64,000 nt of DNA. Source: Marinospirillum sp035271045. Lineage in GTDB: Bacteria; Pseudomonadota; Gammaproteobacteria; Pseudomonadales; Halomonadaceae. Under the pieces are notes generated by a model that did no database searches, was not told the origin of the DNA, and was given only the letters and a program-made list of their open reading frames with translations. This document shows, piece after piece, positions 52,095 to 60,627 of this stretch; positions within the stretch are counted from its first letter, which is position 1; the number at the start of each line of letters is the position of its first letter. A program made the position numbers and the translations under genes. Location of the stretch: the NCBI RefSeq assembly GCF_035271045.1, contig NZ_DATESC010000024.1, positions 1-64,000 on the forward strand, given 5' to 3'.

Positions 52095-53168
52095 TTACGG
52101 CTTGTTGCGAAAATATTCTAAGCCCCAAACTAACTCATTCGAGCTGGCTTTTAATAAATCATTAACCATTGCTTGATAAATTTTAGGTTGCGCCTGCATT
52201 TCGTAAGTGATTGTGCTGTCAGACCTTGCAGTGCCACCTGATACGGCACTTAATGCACCTAGTGCATTTTTAAAGCCTGATACGGCTTTATCAGTACTGG
52301 ACGTTGCTTCGACGCTTTCACCAAAAGCCCGTGCACCTTGGTAAGGGTTATCTGGATTTAAATACAAGGCCACTTCTTTGCCTTTATTATTAATGGCAAC
52401 AATGCCGGTATTTTGTGGTTTTAAATGCAAATTTTGTCCAGTACTTACTTTAGCATTGGCATAAATGCTATCGGTTGCGTAGTTCATGCCTGCTCTGGCA
52501 GATGATTCAAAAGAGCTAAAATCAACAACATAAGCAACGTGTAAGGTCGTCATGCCCAAAGCACTGGCGACTTTAGGCAAGCAAATACTTTTAAATAATG
52601 GTTCTATTTGTTTGCATAAAAAAGATTCTGCTAGCAACGGTAAGCCCGTAGGCGAATAAACAGGGTACTCATTGAGGCTTGATTTTTTGCCCATGAGCAT
52701 TTCTTTGGCTGAGTTGATTGTTGAACTGACTTGACCATTGTCGCGTTTATCCAGTTCTTTAAATGCTGCATTGCTTGTGACTTGTTGCAAAGGCAATACA
52801 GAAAACCCCTGCTGTACTAAGTTTTGGCTAAAGTTTGTATAAGCTTGGTCGGTTATCTGCTGCATTAATTGACTATCAACGCCGGTTAATTTTGTTTTAA
52901 CCGTTGCAGTAGAACTTGCTTTACCTGAACTGCCCCAACGCCCTTTATCGGCTGCTGCCTGCATTTTTTGTCCTTCTGTTATAAAAACTACGCGAAAGGA
53001 TGCGATGGCAATTTGCGTATCACCTTTTAAAAAACTGGGATCGCCACCGGTGCTAAATGCTGGTTTTGTGCCACTTTCGGTGTTTTGTGGCAGGGTGTTG
53101 TTTCCTCCACAGCCAGCTAATAAAGCGGTAATTGCTGAAGTAATTAAGAGTTTTTGGTAGGTTTTCAT
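52095..53168 (-). CDS. Uncharacterised lipoprotein
   Basis: The 357-residue protein has a lipoprotein signal (MKTYQKLLITSAITALLAGC) with the lipobox ending at Cys20, followed by Gly/Asn-rich sequence. The mature part has IAIASFRVVFITEGQKM, NFSQNLVQQGFSVLPLQQV and a middle pair of cysteines (SFLCKQIEPLFKSICLPKV) that could form a disulfide. I do not recognise a family. The absence of Asp after the Cys allows outer-membrane sorting. It is divergent from the sensor kinase gene, and the intergenic region carries the CCCCTAnnTnAGGGG palindrome also found before the response regulator, so it may belong to that regulon. Confidence 0.7.
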   Translation of the reverse strand: MKTYQKLLITSAITALLAGCGGNNTLPQNTESGTKPAFSTGGDPSFLKGDTQIAIASFRVVFITEGQKMQAAADKGRWGSSGKASSTATVKTKLTGVDSQLMQQITDQAYTNFSQNLVQQGFSVLPLQQVTSNAAFKELDKRDNGQVSSTINSAKEMLMGKKSSLNEYPVYSPTGLPLLAESFLCKQIEPLFKSICLPKVASALGMTTLHVAYVVDFSSFESSARAGMNYATDSIYANAKVSTGQNLHLKPQNTGIVAINNKGKEVALYLNPDNPYQGARAFGESVEATSSTDKAVSGFKNALGALSAVSGGTARSDSTITYEMQAQPKIYQAMVNDLLKASSNELVWGLEYFRNKP

Positions 53169-53241
53169 ATTTTTATGCCTTTATAGCGAATGAGTCATCA
53201 TGTAACCACCAATATAGAAGGTATTTAAACCGCACCCCACC

Positions 53242-53256
53242 CCCCTAAATGAGGGG
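53242..53256. promoter_or_regulatory. Palindrome CCCCTAAATGAGGGG between lipoprotein and sensor kinase genes
   Basis: This matches the pattern CCCCTAnnTnAGGGG seen again at 56186-56200 before the response regulator. It lies 74 bp before the lipoprotein start and 118 bp before the kinase start. A -10-like TATATT for the lipoprotein lies 25 bp past it on the minus strand. It is a likely binding site for the LuxR-type regulator encoded nearby. Confidence 0.55.
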
Positions 53257-53373
53257 TAGAGCGCTTTAAGGCATAAAAAAAGAGTTGATAAGCTAGGTTT
53301 TTAAGCGATTGATCTTGATCTGTTTTATACTTATCGCGCATCAAATTCTTATAAAAAAAGTTCAGAGAAAATC

Positions 53374-55503
53374 ATGTCAATTAAAGTGCGTTTGTACCTT
53401 GGTCTAGCCTTGTTATTTTTTGCACTGCTGCTAGCGATTACTACCGCGCTTTCTTTACCACAAACGGCTTGGCAGTTTTCTATTACATCATCACAAACTT
53501 CTGCTGAATCCTCTGCCTTTACAGAGCCCGTCTTACAAGCCAATCGGTTGGGTGAAATACCGCGCACTGTCGTTAGGTTTTATTTCGGCGATCAGCCCAT
53601 TCCAGCGTCTTATCATTTAGCTTTAGAAGAGCCTGATACGGTTGCAACCTACCAAGATTTTAATGCGTTAATGGCATTGAATAGTCAGTTAATGATGGGT
53701 TTAAATCAGCAGCAGCTTAGTATGCGTTTAAGTGATGGTCATTTAGAATCGCTCGTCACTAGGGCACGCCAATTAAAAGACTTGCCCAGTATCTTTTGGT
53801 TACAAATTACGTGTGGAAGCCTAGGTTTTTTAATTTGCTTGCTGATTAAAAGTGTACGTCCTAACTATCAAGGCATTAATGCTTTTGCATTAACTGGTTT
53901 TAGTTATTTATTATTTACTTTTGCCGCAGCGATTTACAGCACTCGCAACGTGTTTATAGACGGGCAATTATTTCATGCGCTGTCACTTTTAAACCATGCT
54001 GGCGCGATGTTGTTTTCTGCCTCGTTAACCGCTTTTTTATGGAATTATCCACGCGCAGTGAGCCAATACACGATTAGCACTTTGGCTTATGCGGTATTTG
54101 TTGCTAATTTGCTGGTCGATGGTTTACAGCTAACAAACGGCCCTGCGACGGGTTCTTACCTTTGGGTGTTTGGATTGTTTTTATTTGGTTTACTGGGATC
54201 TTTTATTCAGTGGTGGTTTGCCAGAAAAAACCTTTTGGATCGCGGTGCTGTGCGTTGGATGCTTTTATCTATTTATGCCGGTACAGTTTTTTTTGCAGGC
54301 GGTATGATGCTGCCCATTTTGTTACAAATGCCCCCACTGGCTTCACAAGGTTTAATGTTTACGACATTTTTATTGATGTATGGTGGTTTGGCTTTGGGCG
54401 TTTTACGTTACCGTTTATTTGATTTAGAACGCTGGTGGTTTTCTATTTGGGCTTGGTTTTTAGGTGGTTTAGCGATTTTATTAATGGATTTGGTGCTTGC
54501 CAGTTTTTTGACCTTGACCAGCACTTCAGCATTAACGTTAGCAACAGCATTGGTCGGTTGGTTGTATTTCCCGCTGCGCCAATGGGCTTGGCGACGTATT
54601 AGTTACCGTAAAGGTTTGGCGATTGAAGCTTGGTTGCCTAAAGTCGTCGCTAAGTTAGTTAACGTAAAAACGCCTTTACAATTAGAAACAGCATGGCAGC
54701 AAAGTTTACAAGCCTTGTTTCAGCCATTAACGCTTAATCAGCAAAGTACCGTTGTGGAATCGATTACTATTTTGAGTAATGGATTACAGTTGAGGCTGCC
54801 TAAAATAATTCAAGCGGGTAGTTTGGTGATTAATAACGCCGGTCAGGGGCAGCGATTATTCACTAAAAATGACGTTAAAAATGCCCAAACACTATTGGTA
54901 ATGTATCAGTTGATGGCTAAAGCCTTAGCAGCCAAAGCTGAGGGTGCTAATAGTGAACGTGATCGTATTCGACAAGATATTCACGATGATTTAGGTGCAA
55001 AGCTATTAAGTATTTTACATAGCACTAAAGAGCCGCGCCCTGCACAATTAGCTAAAGAAGCGTTAACTGATTTGCGTAACCTGCTGCAAAGTATTGAAAT
55101 TGAACCCATTGATATTGAATATGCCTTAGCGCATTGGCAGCAAGAAGCTAGAGAAAGGCTACCAGAGGGTATTCAGTTTATTTGGCAAGAACCACCAGAA
55201 AAACTGTGGTTGGAGTTACCACCTGAGTATTTTTCGCATTTAACACGCGCGATTCGTGAATGTTTAACCAATGCATTGCGTCATGCAAAACCTAGCCAGA
55301 TTAGCGTTGAAGTTTTGGTGACTGATAAATTGACTATTATTATGACCAATGATGGCGTTGCGTTAGCTATTGTTTCAGCGGTTAAAGACAGTCGGGGCTG
55401 TAAAATTTTACAACAGCGCTGCGAAAGTTTAGGTGGGCATTTTCAGTATCAGCAGCAAGGGGTGGTTTGGCAGGTACAAATAAGTATTCCATTACCTCGC
55501 TAA
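53374..55503 (+). CDS. NarL-class sensor histidine kinase (HisKA_3) with multi-helix membrane domain
   Basis: The 709-residue inner-membrane kinase has an N-terminal helix and an extracytoplasmic segment of about 110 residues. About seven further helices follow between residues 145 and 400, then a cytosolic region. SERDRIRQDIHDDLGAKLL carries the phosphoacceptor His537 of the HisKA_3 type. The ATPase domain has ECLTNALRHAKPSQISV (N-box) and a shortened C-terminal G-box. The ligand is unknown. Its partner is almost surely the LuxR-type regulator encoded tail to tail two bases away. Confidence 0.85.
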   Translation: MSIKVRLYLGLALLFFALLLAITTALSLPQTAWQFSITSSQTSAESSAFTEPVLQANRLGEIPRTVVRFYFGDQPIPASYHLALEEPDTVATYQDFNALMALNSQLMMGLNQQQLSMRLSDGHLESLVTRARQLKDLPSIFWLQITCGSLGFLICLLIKSVRPNYQGINAFALTGFSYLLFTFAAAIYSTRNVFIDGQLFHALSLLNHAGAMLFSASLTAFLWNYPRAVSQYTISTLAYAVFVANLLVDGLQLTNGPATGSYLWVFGLFLFGLLGSFIQWWFARKNLLDRGAVRWMLLSIYAGTVFFAGGMMLPILLQMPPLASQGLMFTTFLLMYGGLALGVLRYRLFDLERWWFSIWAWFLGGLAILLMDLVLASFLTLTSTSALTLATALVGWLYFPLRQWAWRRISYRKGLAIEAWLPKVVAKLVNVKTPLQLETAWQQSLQALFQPLTLNQQSTVVESITILSNGLQLRLPKIIQAGSLVINNAGQGQRLFTKNDVKNAQTLLVMYQLMAKALAAKAEGANSERDRIRQDIHDDLGAKLLSILHSTKEPRPAQLAKEALTDLRNLLQSIEIEPIDIEYALAHWQQEARERLPEGIQFIWQEPPEKLWLELPPEYFSHLTRAIRECLTNALRHAKPSQISVEVLVTDKLTIIMTNDGVALAIVSAVKDSRGCKILQQRCESLGGHFQYQQQGVVWQVQISIPLPR

Positions 55504-55505
55504 TT

Positions 55506-56150
55506 TTATGTGATTTTTTTACCCGAGTTAACCAAGCCTAGTTCGTAAGCTTTTAGTGTTGCATCGGCACGGTTGTTTACTTGTAGTTTTTTATAGACTT
55601 GCTTTAAATAACCTGCTGCTGTGTGAGGTGAAATATTTAGCAAGTTAGCGGCATCAGGCACATTGTAACCTTTGGCAATAAGGCTAAGAATTTGTTCTTC
55701 GCGTGGTGAAAGGTTGGCTGCTAGGTCTTTTTCGGGTCGAAAAGCCAAGAGCATTTTTTTAGCAATTACCGGCGATAAAGGTGGTTTGCCTAGCAAAATA
55801 CCGGCTAAGTGTTCGGCTACTTGCTCGCTACTTTCGCTTTTTAATATATAACCGTCAGCACCGTATTTTAGCGCAGTAAATAAGTATTCCGACGCATCAA
55901 AAATACTGGTGACAACACAGTAGCAGTGCTCATTTTGGGTTTTTATAAGCTTTAGCGCATCCAATCCTGAGCCATCGGGTAGACCAATATCCAGTAACGC
56001 TAGGTCATAGGCGTTGTTTTTTAGTAATTCAAAAGCTTGGCTTAAAGTGCCAGCGGTATGAACTTTTTCAGCAGCAAGGTGGCTTTGGACTAAATTTTTT
56101 AGCCAGTCTTTAACATCGGGAAGGTCTTCTAAAATCAGTATTTTTTTCAT
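55506..56150 (-). CDS. LuxR-family (NarL-type) response regulator
   Basis: The 214-residue regulator has a receiver domain (MKKILILEDLPDVKDWL; phosphoacceptor Asp54 in LALLDIGLPDGSG; Thr/Ser in VVTSIF; Lys in YILKSES) and a C-terminal LuxR helix-turn-helix (LSPREEQILSLIAKGYNVPD). The start is taken at ATG 56150, where the receiver domain begins; the frame is open further up to 56354, but that would run over its own promoter and into the GGDEF gene. Its stop is two bases from the stop of the convergent sensor kinase, the likely partner. A palindrome 36 bp before the start suggests autoregulation. Confidence 0.88.
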   Translation of the reverse strand: MKKILILEDLPDVKDWLKNLVQSHLAAEKVHTAGTLSQAFELLKNNAYDLALLDIGLPDGSGLDALKLIKTQNEHCYCVVTSIFDASEYLFTALKYGADGYILKSESSEQVAEHLAGILLGKPPLSPVIAKKMLLAFRPEKDLAANLSPREEQILSLIAKGYNVPDAANLLNISPHTAAGYLKQVYKKLQVNNRADATLKAYELGLVNSGKKIT

Positions 56151-56185
56151 CGACAAATAGTGACAGATTTTAAAGCGGAATAAAC

Positions 56186-56200
56186 CCCCTAGTTTAGGGG
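56186..56200. promoter_or_regulatory. Palindrome CCCCTAGTTTAGGGG before the response regulator
   Basis: The 15-mer, extended by one C/G pair on each side, shares the pattern CCCCTAnnTnAGGGG with 53242-53256. On the minus strand it sits where a -35 box would be, 13 bp before TAAAAT, which may be a -10 box. No sigma-70 -35 box is present, which fits an activator-dependent promoter. Confidence 0.55.
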
Positions 56201-56268
56201 GATAAGCAGACAGGCTAAGTGATATTTTTTTGATTGATGTCGGCTTGCCTAGTGAAAATAGGTTCAGT

Positions 56269-57969
56269 TTAATGATGATTAGGTTCGCTAGCCATACACA
56301 CGCGGTTTCGGCCAAGGGTTTTGGCTTCGTATAACGCTTTATCGGCTCGGTCAACAGCGCTTTCTATTGCTTCATTAGTGGTAATAGAAAGCTCGGCTAC
56401 CCCTAGGCTGACGGTGATATTAAGTGTGAGTTCATCGCCTAAATTTACGCTATGCTTTTCAATGCTTTGACGAATATGCTCTGCATACACTTGAGCTTCT
56501 GTAGTGTTGGTATCTGGCAGAATAACGACAAATTCTTCACCACCAAACCGAGCAATTAAATCTTGATCTCGACTGAGTTGATGAAAAATACTGGCGACAT
56601 CCACCAAAACTAAGTCACCGGCTTTGTGTCCATATTGATCGTTTACTGCTTTGAAATGGTCAATGTCAAGAATAATAATGGATAAAGATTCATCATTAGC
56701 TTGCGCTTTTTTAATCATATAATTACTTTCAGTAAAGAAATAGCGGCGATTATAAAGCTGCGTTAGTGGGTCTGTTGATGCTTGTTTTGTTAGTTCGGCT
56801 TGTTTAGAGCGAATACCTTCTAGTATTTTTATTCGATAAGAGATAATAAATGCCAAAGTTAGTGCTTCTAGCACAATGCCTATTCCAACACCGTGGCTAT
56901 TCACGTAATTGGGTATAACGAATCCTTTGTAATACATCACTGCAAGCCCATTAAATAAAATAAATAGCGTGTGACCCATTAAAAAGAACGTTGCTAAAGG
57001 GTTTTTCTTAATAAGGAATGAAATGCTGACTGAAAAAGTAGTCACCATCATAAGTGCAGCTAAGCTAGTCGAGTGTTTCAATGCGCCTGTTATATCGAAT
57101 AAGCCGTATATAAAAGAGATTGTTAGTAACGCTAATATAATTTGTAGGGCGCGATGCTCTTTAATATAAAGTTTTTTTGTTTCAAAAATTGCCATCATAA
57201 ACAGTAATAGAAAAATTGGCATACTGAAAACTGATAAATTTAATATAAAAAGATTGTCTCCATAGATATTGAAGGCTTTGCTAAGCAAGCCGTAGGAGAG
57301 CGCAATCCAAAGTAGCCCTGAAATAAGGTATAAAGAATAGAGAATATTTTCTTTTTTACTGGTAGCAAAATAAAGCAGCCCGTTGTAAAAAACTAAAGCC
57401 ACCATCATGCCAACTAACAGGGCGATGTCGAGGTGGCCACCTACCAGTGCTCTACGAGACTGTTCGTCATCGTAGATTTGTGACGAAAACCACTGATGAG
57501 AATAGACGTGACTACGAATGTAAAGTGTTGTTGTTGATGGCACAGTAAAAGGGTAAACAATAGTCCCTTGATACATTAAGGGGTGATTACTGGCTTTATT
57601 AAGATCCACTAACGATTGCTTGATGAGTTTTTGATCATGCTCTTCAAAAATTTCAACAGAGCGTATGTGATAAGCTTTTGGTAAATGTAGAAAAAGTGAT
57701 TTGGTTTGATTTTTTGAATTGTGTAGTGTTATTCGATACCAAGTAACGGTTGCTTGGGTCCCCAGCGTAGTGGTGTTATTAGTTTTTTTGAAATTTTGCT
57801 TACGAATGGCATCATAGGACAATGATTTTGAATCATCGGTTAAATACTCAATGGTGTAGTTCGTTAACTGAACGGATTCTTTATTGACATCTATCACTGG
57901 TAACGCCAGCGCGCTAGTATTAAAAATACACAAAAATAATGACAATAAAAGTAGGCGAGAGCTAGCCAC
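56269..57969 (-). CDS. 7TMR-DISM diguanylate cyclase (GGDEF)
   Basis: The 566-residue protein has a signal peptide (LLLLSLFLCIFNTSALA), a periplasmic 7TMR-DISMED2 sensor domain (about residues 25-170) and seven membrane helices (about 180-385). A C-terminal GGDEF domain follows, with DPLTQLYNRRYF, IIILDIDHFKAVNDQYGHKAGD and the active-site ARFGGEEFVVILPD. GGEEF is an active variant, so it should make cyclic-di-GMP from GTP in response to a periplasmic signal. No clear RxxD inhibitory site precedes GGEEF. It sits upstream of the response regulator on the same strand, 118 bp away, but the regulator appears to have its own promoter. Confidence 0.9.
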   Translation of the reverse strand: MASSRLLLLSLFLCIFNTSALALPVIDVNKESVQLTNYTIEYLTDDSKSLSYDAIRKQNFKKTNNTTTLGTQATVTWYRITLHNSKNQTKSLFLHLPKAYHIRSVEIFEEHDQKLIKQSLVDLNKASNHPLMYQGTIVYPFTVPSTTTLYIRSHVYSHQWFSSQIYDDEQSRRALVGGHLDIALLVGMMVALVFYNGLLYFATSKKENILYSLYLISGLLWIALSYGLLSKAFNIYGDNLFILNLSVFSMPIFLLLFMMAIFETKKLYIKEHRALQIILALLTISFIYGLFDITGALKHSTSLAALMMVTTFSVSISFLIKKNPLATFFLMGHTLFILFNGLAVMYYKGFVIPNYVNSHGVGIGIVLEALTLAFIISYRIKILEGIRSKQAELTKQASTDPLTQLYNRRYFFTESNYMIKKAQANDESLSIIILDIDHFKAVNDQYGHKAGDLVLVDVASIFHQLSRDQDLIARFGGEEFVVILPDTNTTEAQVYAEHIRQSIEKHSVNLGDELTLNITVSLGVAELSITTNEAIESAVDRADKALYEAKTLGRNRVCMASEPNHH

Positions 57970-58095
57970 TAAAAAGAACCTTTATTTATTGGTTAGGGCG
58001 TTAATTATAATTATTATAGCAGTCTAAACTTTTTTAAGGTATCGCATAGGTAAGGGTTTTGTTTTTAGCGTTAGATTTTCTATTGAGGAATGGCT

Positions 58096-58629
58096 ATGCG
58101 TCAGCTTGTTTTAGGTGGAGTGCGTTCGGGTAAAAGCCGTTATGCCGAAGGCTTGGCTAAAAAAGTGGGTTTATCGGTGACTTATATTGCTACAGCAAGG
58201 GCTGGTGATGATGAAATGAAACAACGCATTCAGCAGCATCAAGCCTACCGACCAGCTGATTGGGTTACTTTGGAATTATTTGATGCAGGTTTGCCTAGGC
58301 AATTGGCGGTACTGTTGCAGCAGCCTAGGGTGATTCTTTTAGATTGCTTAACACTTTGGTTAACTCAGCTGTTGTGTGCAGCACCTTTAAGCGATGTTTT
58401 GTTGCAGCAGGTAGATTCAGTACTTGATGAATTAGTGGAAGTGGTTGCAGCAGGTGGTCAGGCAGAGTTAATTATGGTGGGGAATGAAACAGGTTTAGGG
58501 ATAATGCCTATGGATGCTTTATCACGCGCTTTTGGGGATAGAGCAGGGTTGTTGCATCAGCGTTTGGCTGCTGTTTGTGAGCGAGTAGTATTAACTGTTG
58601 CTGGTTTACCTTTAAGCGTAAAAGGCTAG
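58096..58629 (+). CDS. cobU: Bifunctional adenosylcobinamide kinase/adenosylcobinamide-phosphate guanylyltransferase
   Basis: The 177-residue enzyme acts in the nucleotide-loop assembly and salvage branch of cobalamin synthesis. The P-loop is LVLGGVRSGKSRYAEGLA, followed by VTYIATARAGDDEMKQRIQQH with the guanylylated His region, LLDCLTLWLTQLL, and NETGLGIMPMDALSRAFGDRAGLLHQ. ATG at 58096 is preferred because GAGGA is six bases upstream; ATG 58090 is too close to it. No other cobalamin gene lies nearby in the window. Confidence 0.92.
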   Translation: MRQLVLGGVRSGKSRYAEGLAKKVGLSVTYIATARAGDDEMKQRIQQHQAYRPADWVTLELFDAGLPRQLAVLLQQPRVILLDCLTLWLTQLLCAAPLSDVLLQQVDSVLDELVEVVAAGGQAELIMVGNETGLGIMPMDALSRAFGDRAGLLHQRLAAVCERVVLTVAGLPLSVKG

Positions 58630-58665
58630 TCAGTTCTATTTTTTATAACTGCTTAAATCAAAGGC

Positions 58666-58695
58666 AAAAAAAAGCCCCTGATAAATCAAGGGCTT
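58666..58695 (-). terminator. Rho-independent terminator after tRNA-Ser
   Basis: On the minus strand AAGCCCTTGAT-TT-ATCAGGGGCTT forms an 11-bp stem with one mismatch, followed by a run of eight T that begins inside the stem end. It lies just past the tRNA-Ser 3' end. Confidence 0.85.
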
Positions 58696-58706
58696 AAAGA
58701 ATGTAT

Positions 58707-58796
58707 TGGTGGAGGGCCAGAGATTCGAACTCTGGGAGGGCTCACACCCTCGTCGGTTTTCAAGACCGATGCTTTCGACCACTCAGCCAACCCTCC
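58707..58796 (-). tRNA. tRNA-Ser (anticodon TGA)
   Basis: The 90-base tRNA starts GGAGGGTTGGCTGAG. Its anticodon arm is TCGGT-CTTGAAA-ACCGA with anticodon TGA. It has the long variable arm of class II tRNAs (GAGGGTGTGAGCCCTC) and an encoded CCA. The discriminator base is A, where most bacterial tRNA-Ser have G. Confidence 0.96.
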
Positions 58797-58871
58797 AACA
58801 CGAGACGTATAGTAGCATCTAAAAATTATTCGTCAAGCACTATTTTTAAATATTCCTTAAATAACGTGTTT

Positions 58872-60209
58872 TTAGTGATTTTCTAGCTGAATCAGTGGTA
58901 TTTCAATGGCATCAATAAGCTTAGGTGCAGCAGAAAGGTCATAGAGTTCGCCATCACGTGCTGAACGGGCGTTAATGTCTAAGCTAGTTGCAAAGCTACA
59001 GTGAGCTTGTTGGTGATAATTTTCACCATGCATGGCTAAAAGGTGCTTAGGGCGCAGCCACTCGTAGAGTTGCCGAATTTCGTCTTGTGCTGGATGGCCT
59101 GATGCGTGGGTTAAGCCATCTTTGTCGGTCAAAATTTGTATATTGCGTGCTGCTAGCTGTTCGGTTAAGCGTGCAACGGCTACTTCATTACCTGGGATGG
59201 TTTGGGAAGAGAAAATAATATGATCGCCTGCTTCTAACTCTAAAAACTGATGCCGACCTTCCGCAAGCCTAGCCAATGCTGCACGAGGCTCGCCTTGGCT
59301 GCCGGTGCAAATAATTAATTGTTCATTGCGCGGTAAATAGCCCAGTTCTTGCGGCTGAACCTGTTCAGGAAAGTCTTTTAGGTAATTAAGCTTACGACCA
59401 ATGCCTAAAATACGCTGCATACTGGGTCCTAATAAGCTTAGATGACGGTTGGTTTGTTGAGCTATTTTACCAAGGCTATAAATTCGCGCTAGGTTGCTGG
59501 CAAAGCAAGTCACTATCACACGGTTAGGCAAAGGACGAATTATATCCAGTAAAGCACTTTGTACGCTGCCTTCTGATTTACTGTGCCCTGTTTTAGGTGC
59601 GTTGGTTGAATCGCCAATAACCACATCTACACCTTGTTCACCAATAGCTTTTAGGCGTTTAGTCGCGGTTGTTCTGCCTAATACGGGTTCAGGGTCAAGT
59701 TTCCAGTCGCCAGTGTGGTAAAGCGTGCGTCCAGCAACTTTTATGAATAAACCATGTGCTTCAGGAATGGAGTGCGTTACGGGGATCCATTCGACATTAA
59801 ATGGGCCAAATGTATAGGCGTTTAAAGCCTTTATGGTATGAAGTTGACTAAGTAGGCGACTGTCTTTAATGCGTGAAGCAATCAGTTCTGTTGCAAAAGG
59901 TGAAGCATAAACGGGGCATCTCAGTTTTTTCCACAAATATGGTAAAGCCCCGATGTGATCTTCGTGACCGTGAGTGATAAGAATCGCTTGTATTGTTATA
60001 CCGTTAACTTTAGCGGCGCGAATATCAGGAATTAAAACCAATGGATCGCCGCTGGTATTATTAATAAAACCTTGCCCGCAATCAACGGCTATCCAATAAC
60101 CATTACTGCCATATAAATAAAAGTTTGCACCAATTTCGCCAGCACCGCCTAACGGCATAAAAAAAGGGCCTTGGCTTTGTTTGATAAGAGTTTGGGTTGT
60201 TTTTTGCAC
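58872..60209 (-). CDS. RNase J-like metallo-beta-lactamase/beta-CASP ribonuclease
   Basis: The 445-residue protein has the metallo-beta-lactamase motif ILITHGHEDHIGALPYLW, then VTHSIPEAHGLFIK, YHTGDWKLDP and GDSTNAPKTGHSKSEG. The beta-CASP motifs are FASNLARIYSLG, ICTGSQGEPRAALARLAEG and LLAMHGENYHQQAH. RNase J enzymes have 5' exonuclease and endonuclease activity on mRNA and rRNA. The protein is about 110 residues shorter than B. subtilis RNase J1 and lacks the C-terminal domain. RNase J is uncommon in gammaproteobacteria, which normally use RNase E. It appears to be a single-gene unit. Confidence 0.85.
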   Translation of the reverse strand: MQKTTQTLIKQSQGPFFMPLGGAGEIGANFYLYGSNGYWIAVDCGQGFINNTSGDPLVLIPDIRAAKVNGITIQAILITHGHEDHIGALPYLWKKLRCPVYASPFATELIASRIKDSRLLSQLHTIKALNAYTFGPFNVEWIPVTHSIPEAHGLFIKVAGRTLYHTGDWKLDPEPVLGRTTATKRLKAIGEQGVDVVIGDSTNAPKTGHSKSEGSVQSALLDIIRPLPNRVIVTCFASNLARIYSLGKIAQQTNRHLSLLGPSMQRILGIGRKLNYLKDFPEQVQPQELGYLPRNEQLIICTGSQGEPRAALARLAEGRHQFLELEAGDHIIFSSQTIPGNEVAVARLTEQLAARNIQILTDKDGLTHASGHPAQDEIRQLYEWLRPKHLLAMHGENYHQQAHCSFATSLDINARSARDGELYDLSAAPKLIDAIEIPLIQLENH

Positions 60210-60312
60210 TAGAGCTCCTAAGCTGCCTGTTCACCAAGTTGTTACTATACCTAGAAGTTAGGCTATCTAAAAACTTTAGGTGGTAAACAGGCGATGAACA
60301 GAAGCTGGGCGT

Positions 60313-60492
60313 TTATGCTAACTTTTTAACTGAAGGTGTTGCGGCGGATTGAGTTAAAGGTATTGGGCTTTTTATAGCGATAGTAGTCGAAGTGACAGCA
60401 TCTTGTTTAAGATTGGTTTCGTTAGTTGTAGCTACGCTACTAATTGCGACACAAAAACCACCGGCTGTTGCTACATAACCTCTTTTAGACAT
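60313..60492 (-). CDS. Small orphan protein (59 aa)
   Basis: From ATG 60492, with a strong AGGAG seven bases upstream, the frame encodes MSKRGYVATAGGFCVAISSV, then a Thr/Ser-rich, partly acidic tail ending PSVKKLA. It has one Cys, no clear signal peptide and no family I know. A longer frame to 60624 would run over the leader and is unlikely. The gene stands alone between the RNase J-like gene and rlmJ, behind an intergenic region with a perfect palindrome. It could be a small regulator or a peptide precursor; both are guesses. Confidence 0.5.
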   Translation of the reverse strand: MSKRGYVATAGGFCVAISSVATTNETNLKQDAVTSTTIAIKSPIPLTQSAATPSVKKLA

Positions 60493-60606
60493 AGTTGTCT
60501 CCTGCTCTTGTTGTATTGAGTAAAGGAGCGGTAAGCGAGTACCACTGATATGTATTTTTAGGTTCAGAAAAGACAATAACCAGTTTTTTATGTAAAGGGA
60601 AGACTT

Positions 60607-60627
60607 TTTTTGTGCAATGCACAAAAA
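60607..60627. repeat. Perfect 21-bp palindrome
   Basis: TTTTTGTGCA-A-TGCACAAAAA has two exact 10-bp arms around one base, extended by GAC/GTC outside a two-base bulge. It lies 115 bp before the small orphan and 33 bp past the rlmJ stop. It may be an operator, or a bidirectional terminator-like hairpin for rlmJ, because T/A-runs flank the core. Confidence 0.75.

Noticed and set aside
56151..56354. Extended N-terminus of the response regulator overlapping the GGDEF gene
   Set aside because: Receiver domains start at or near MKKILILED. The extension would cover the palindrome and promoter and overlap the upstream gene, so ATG 56150 is used.
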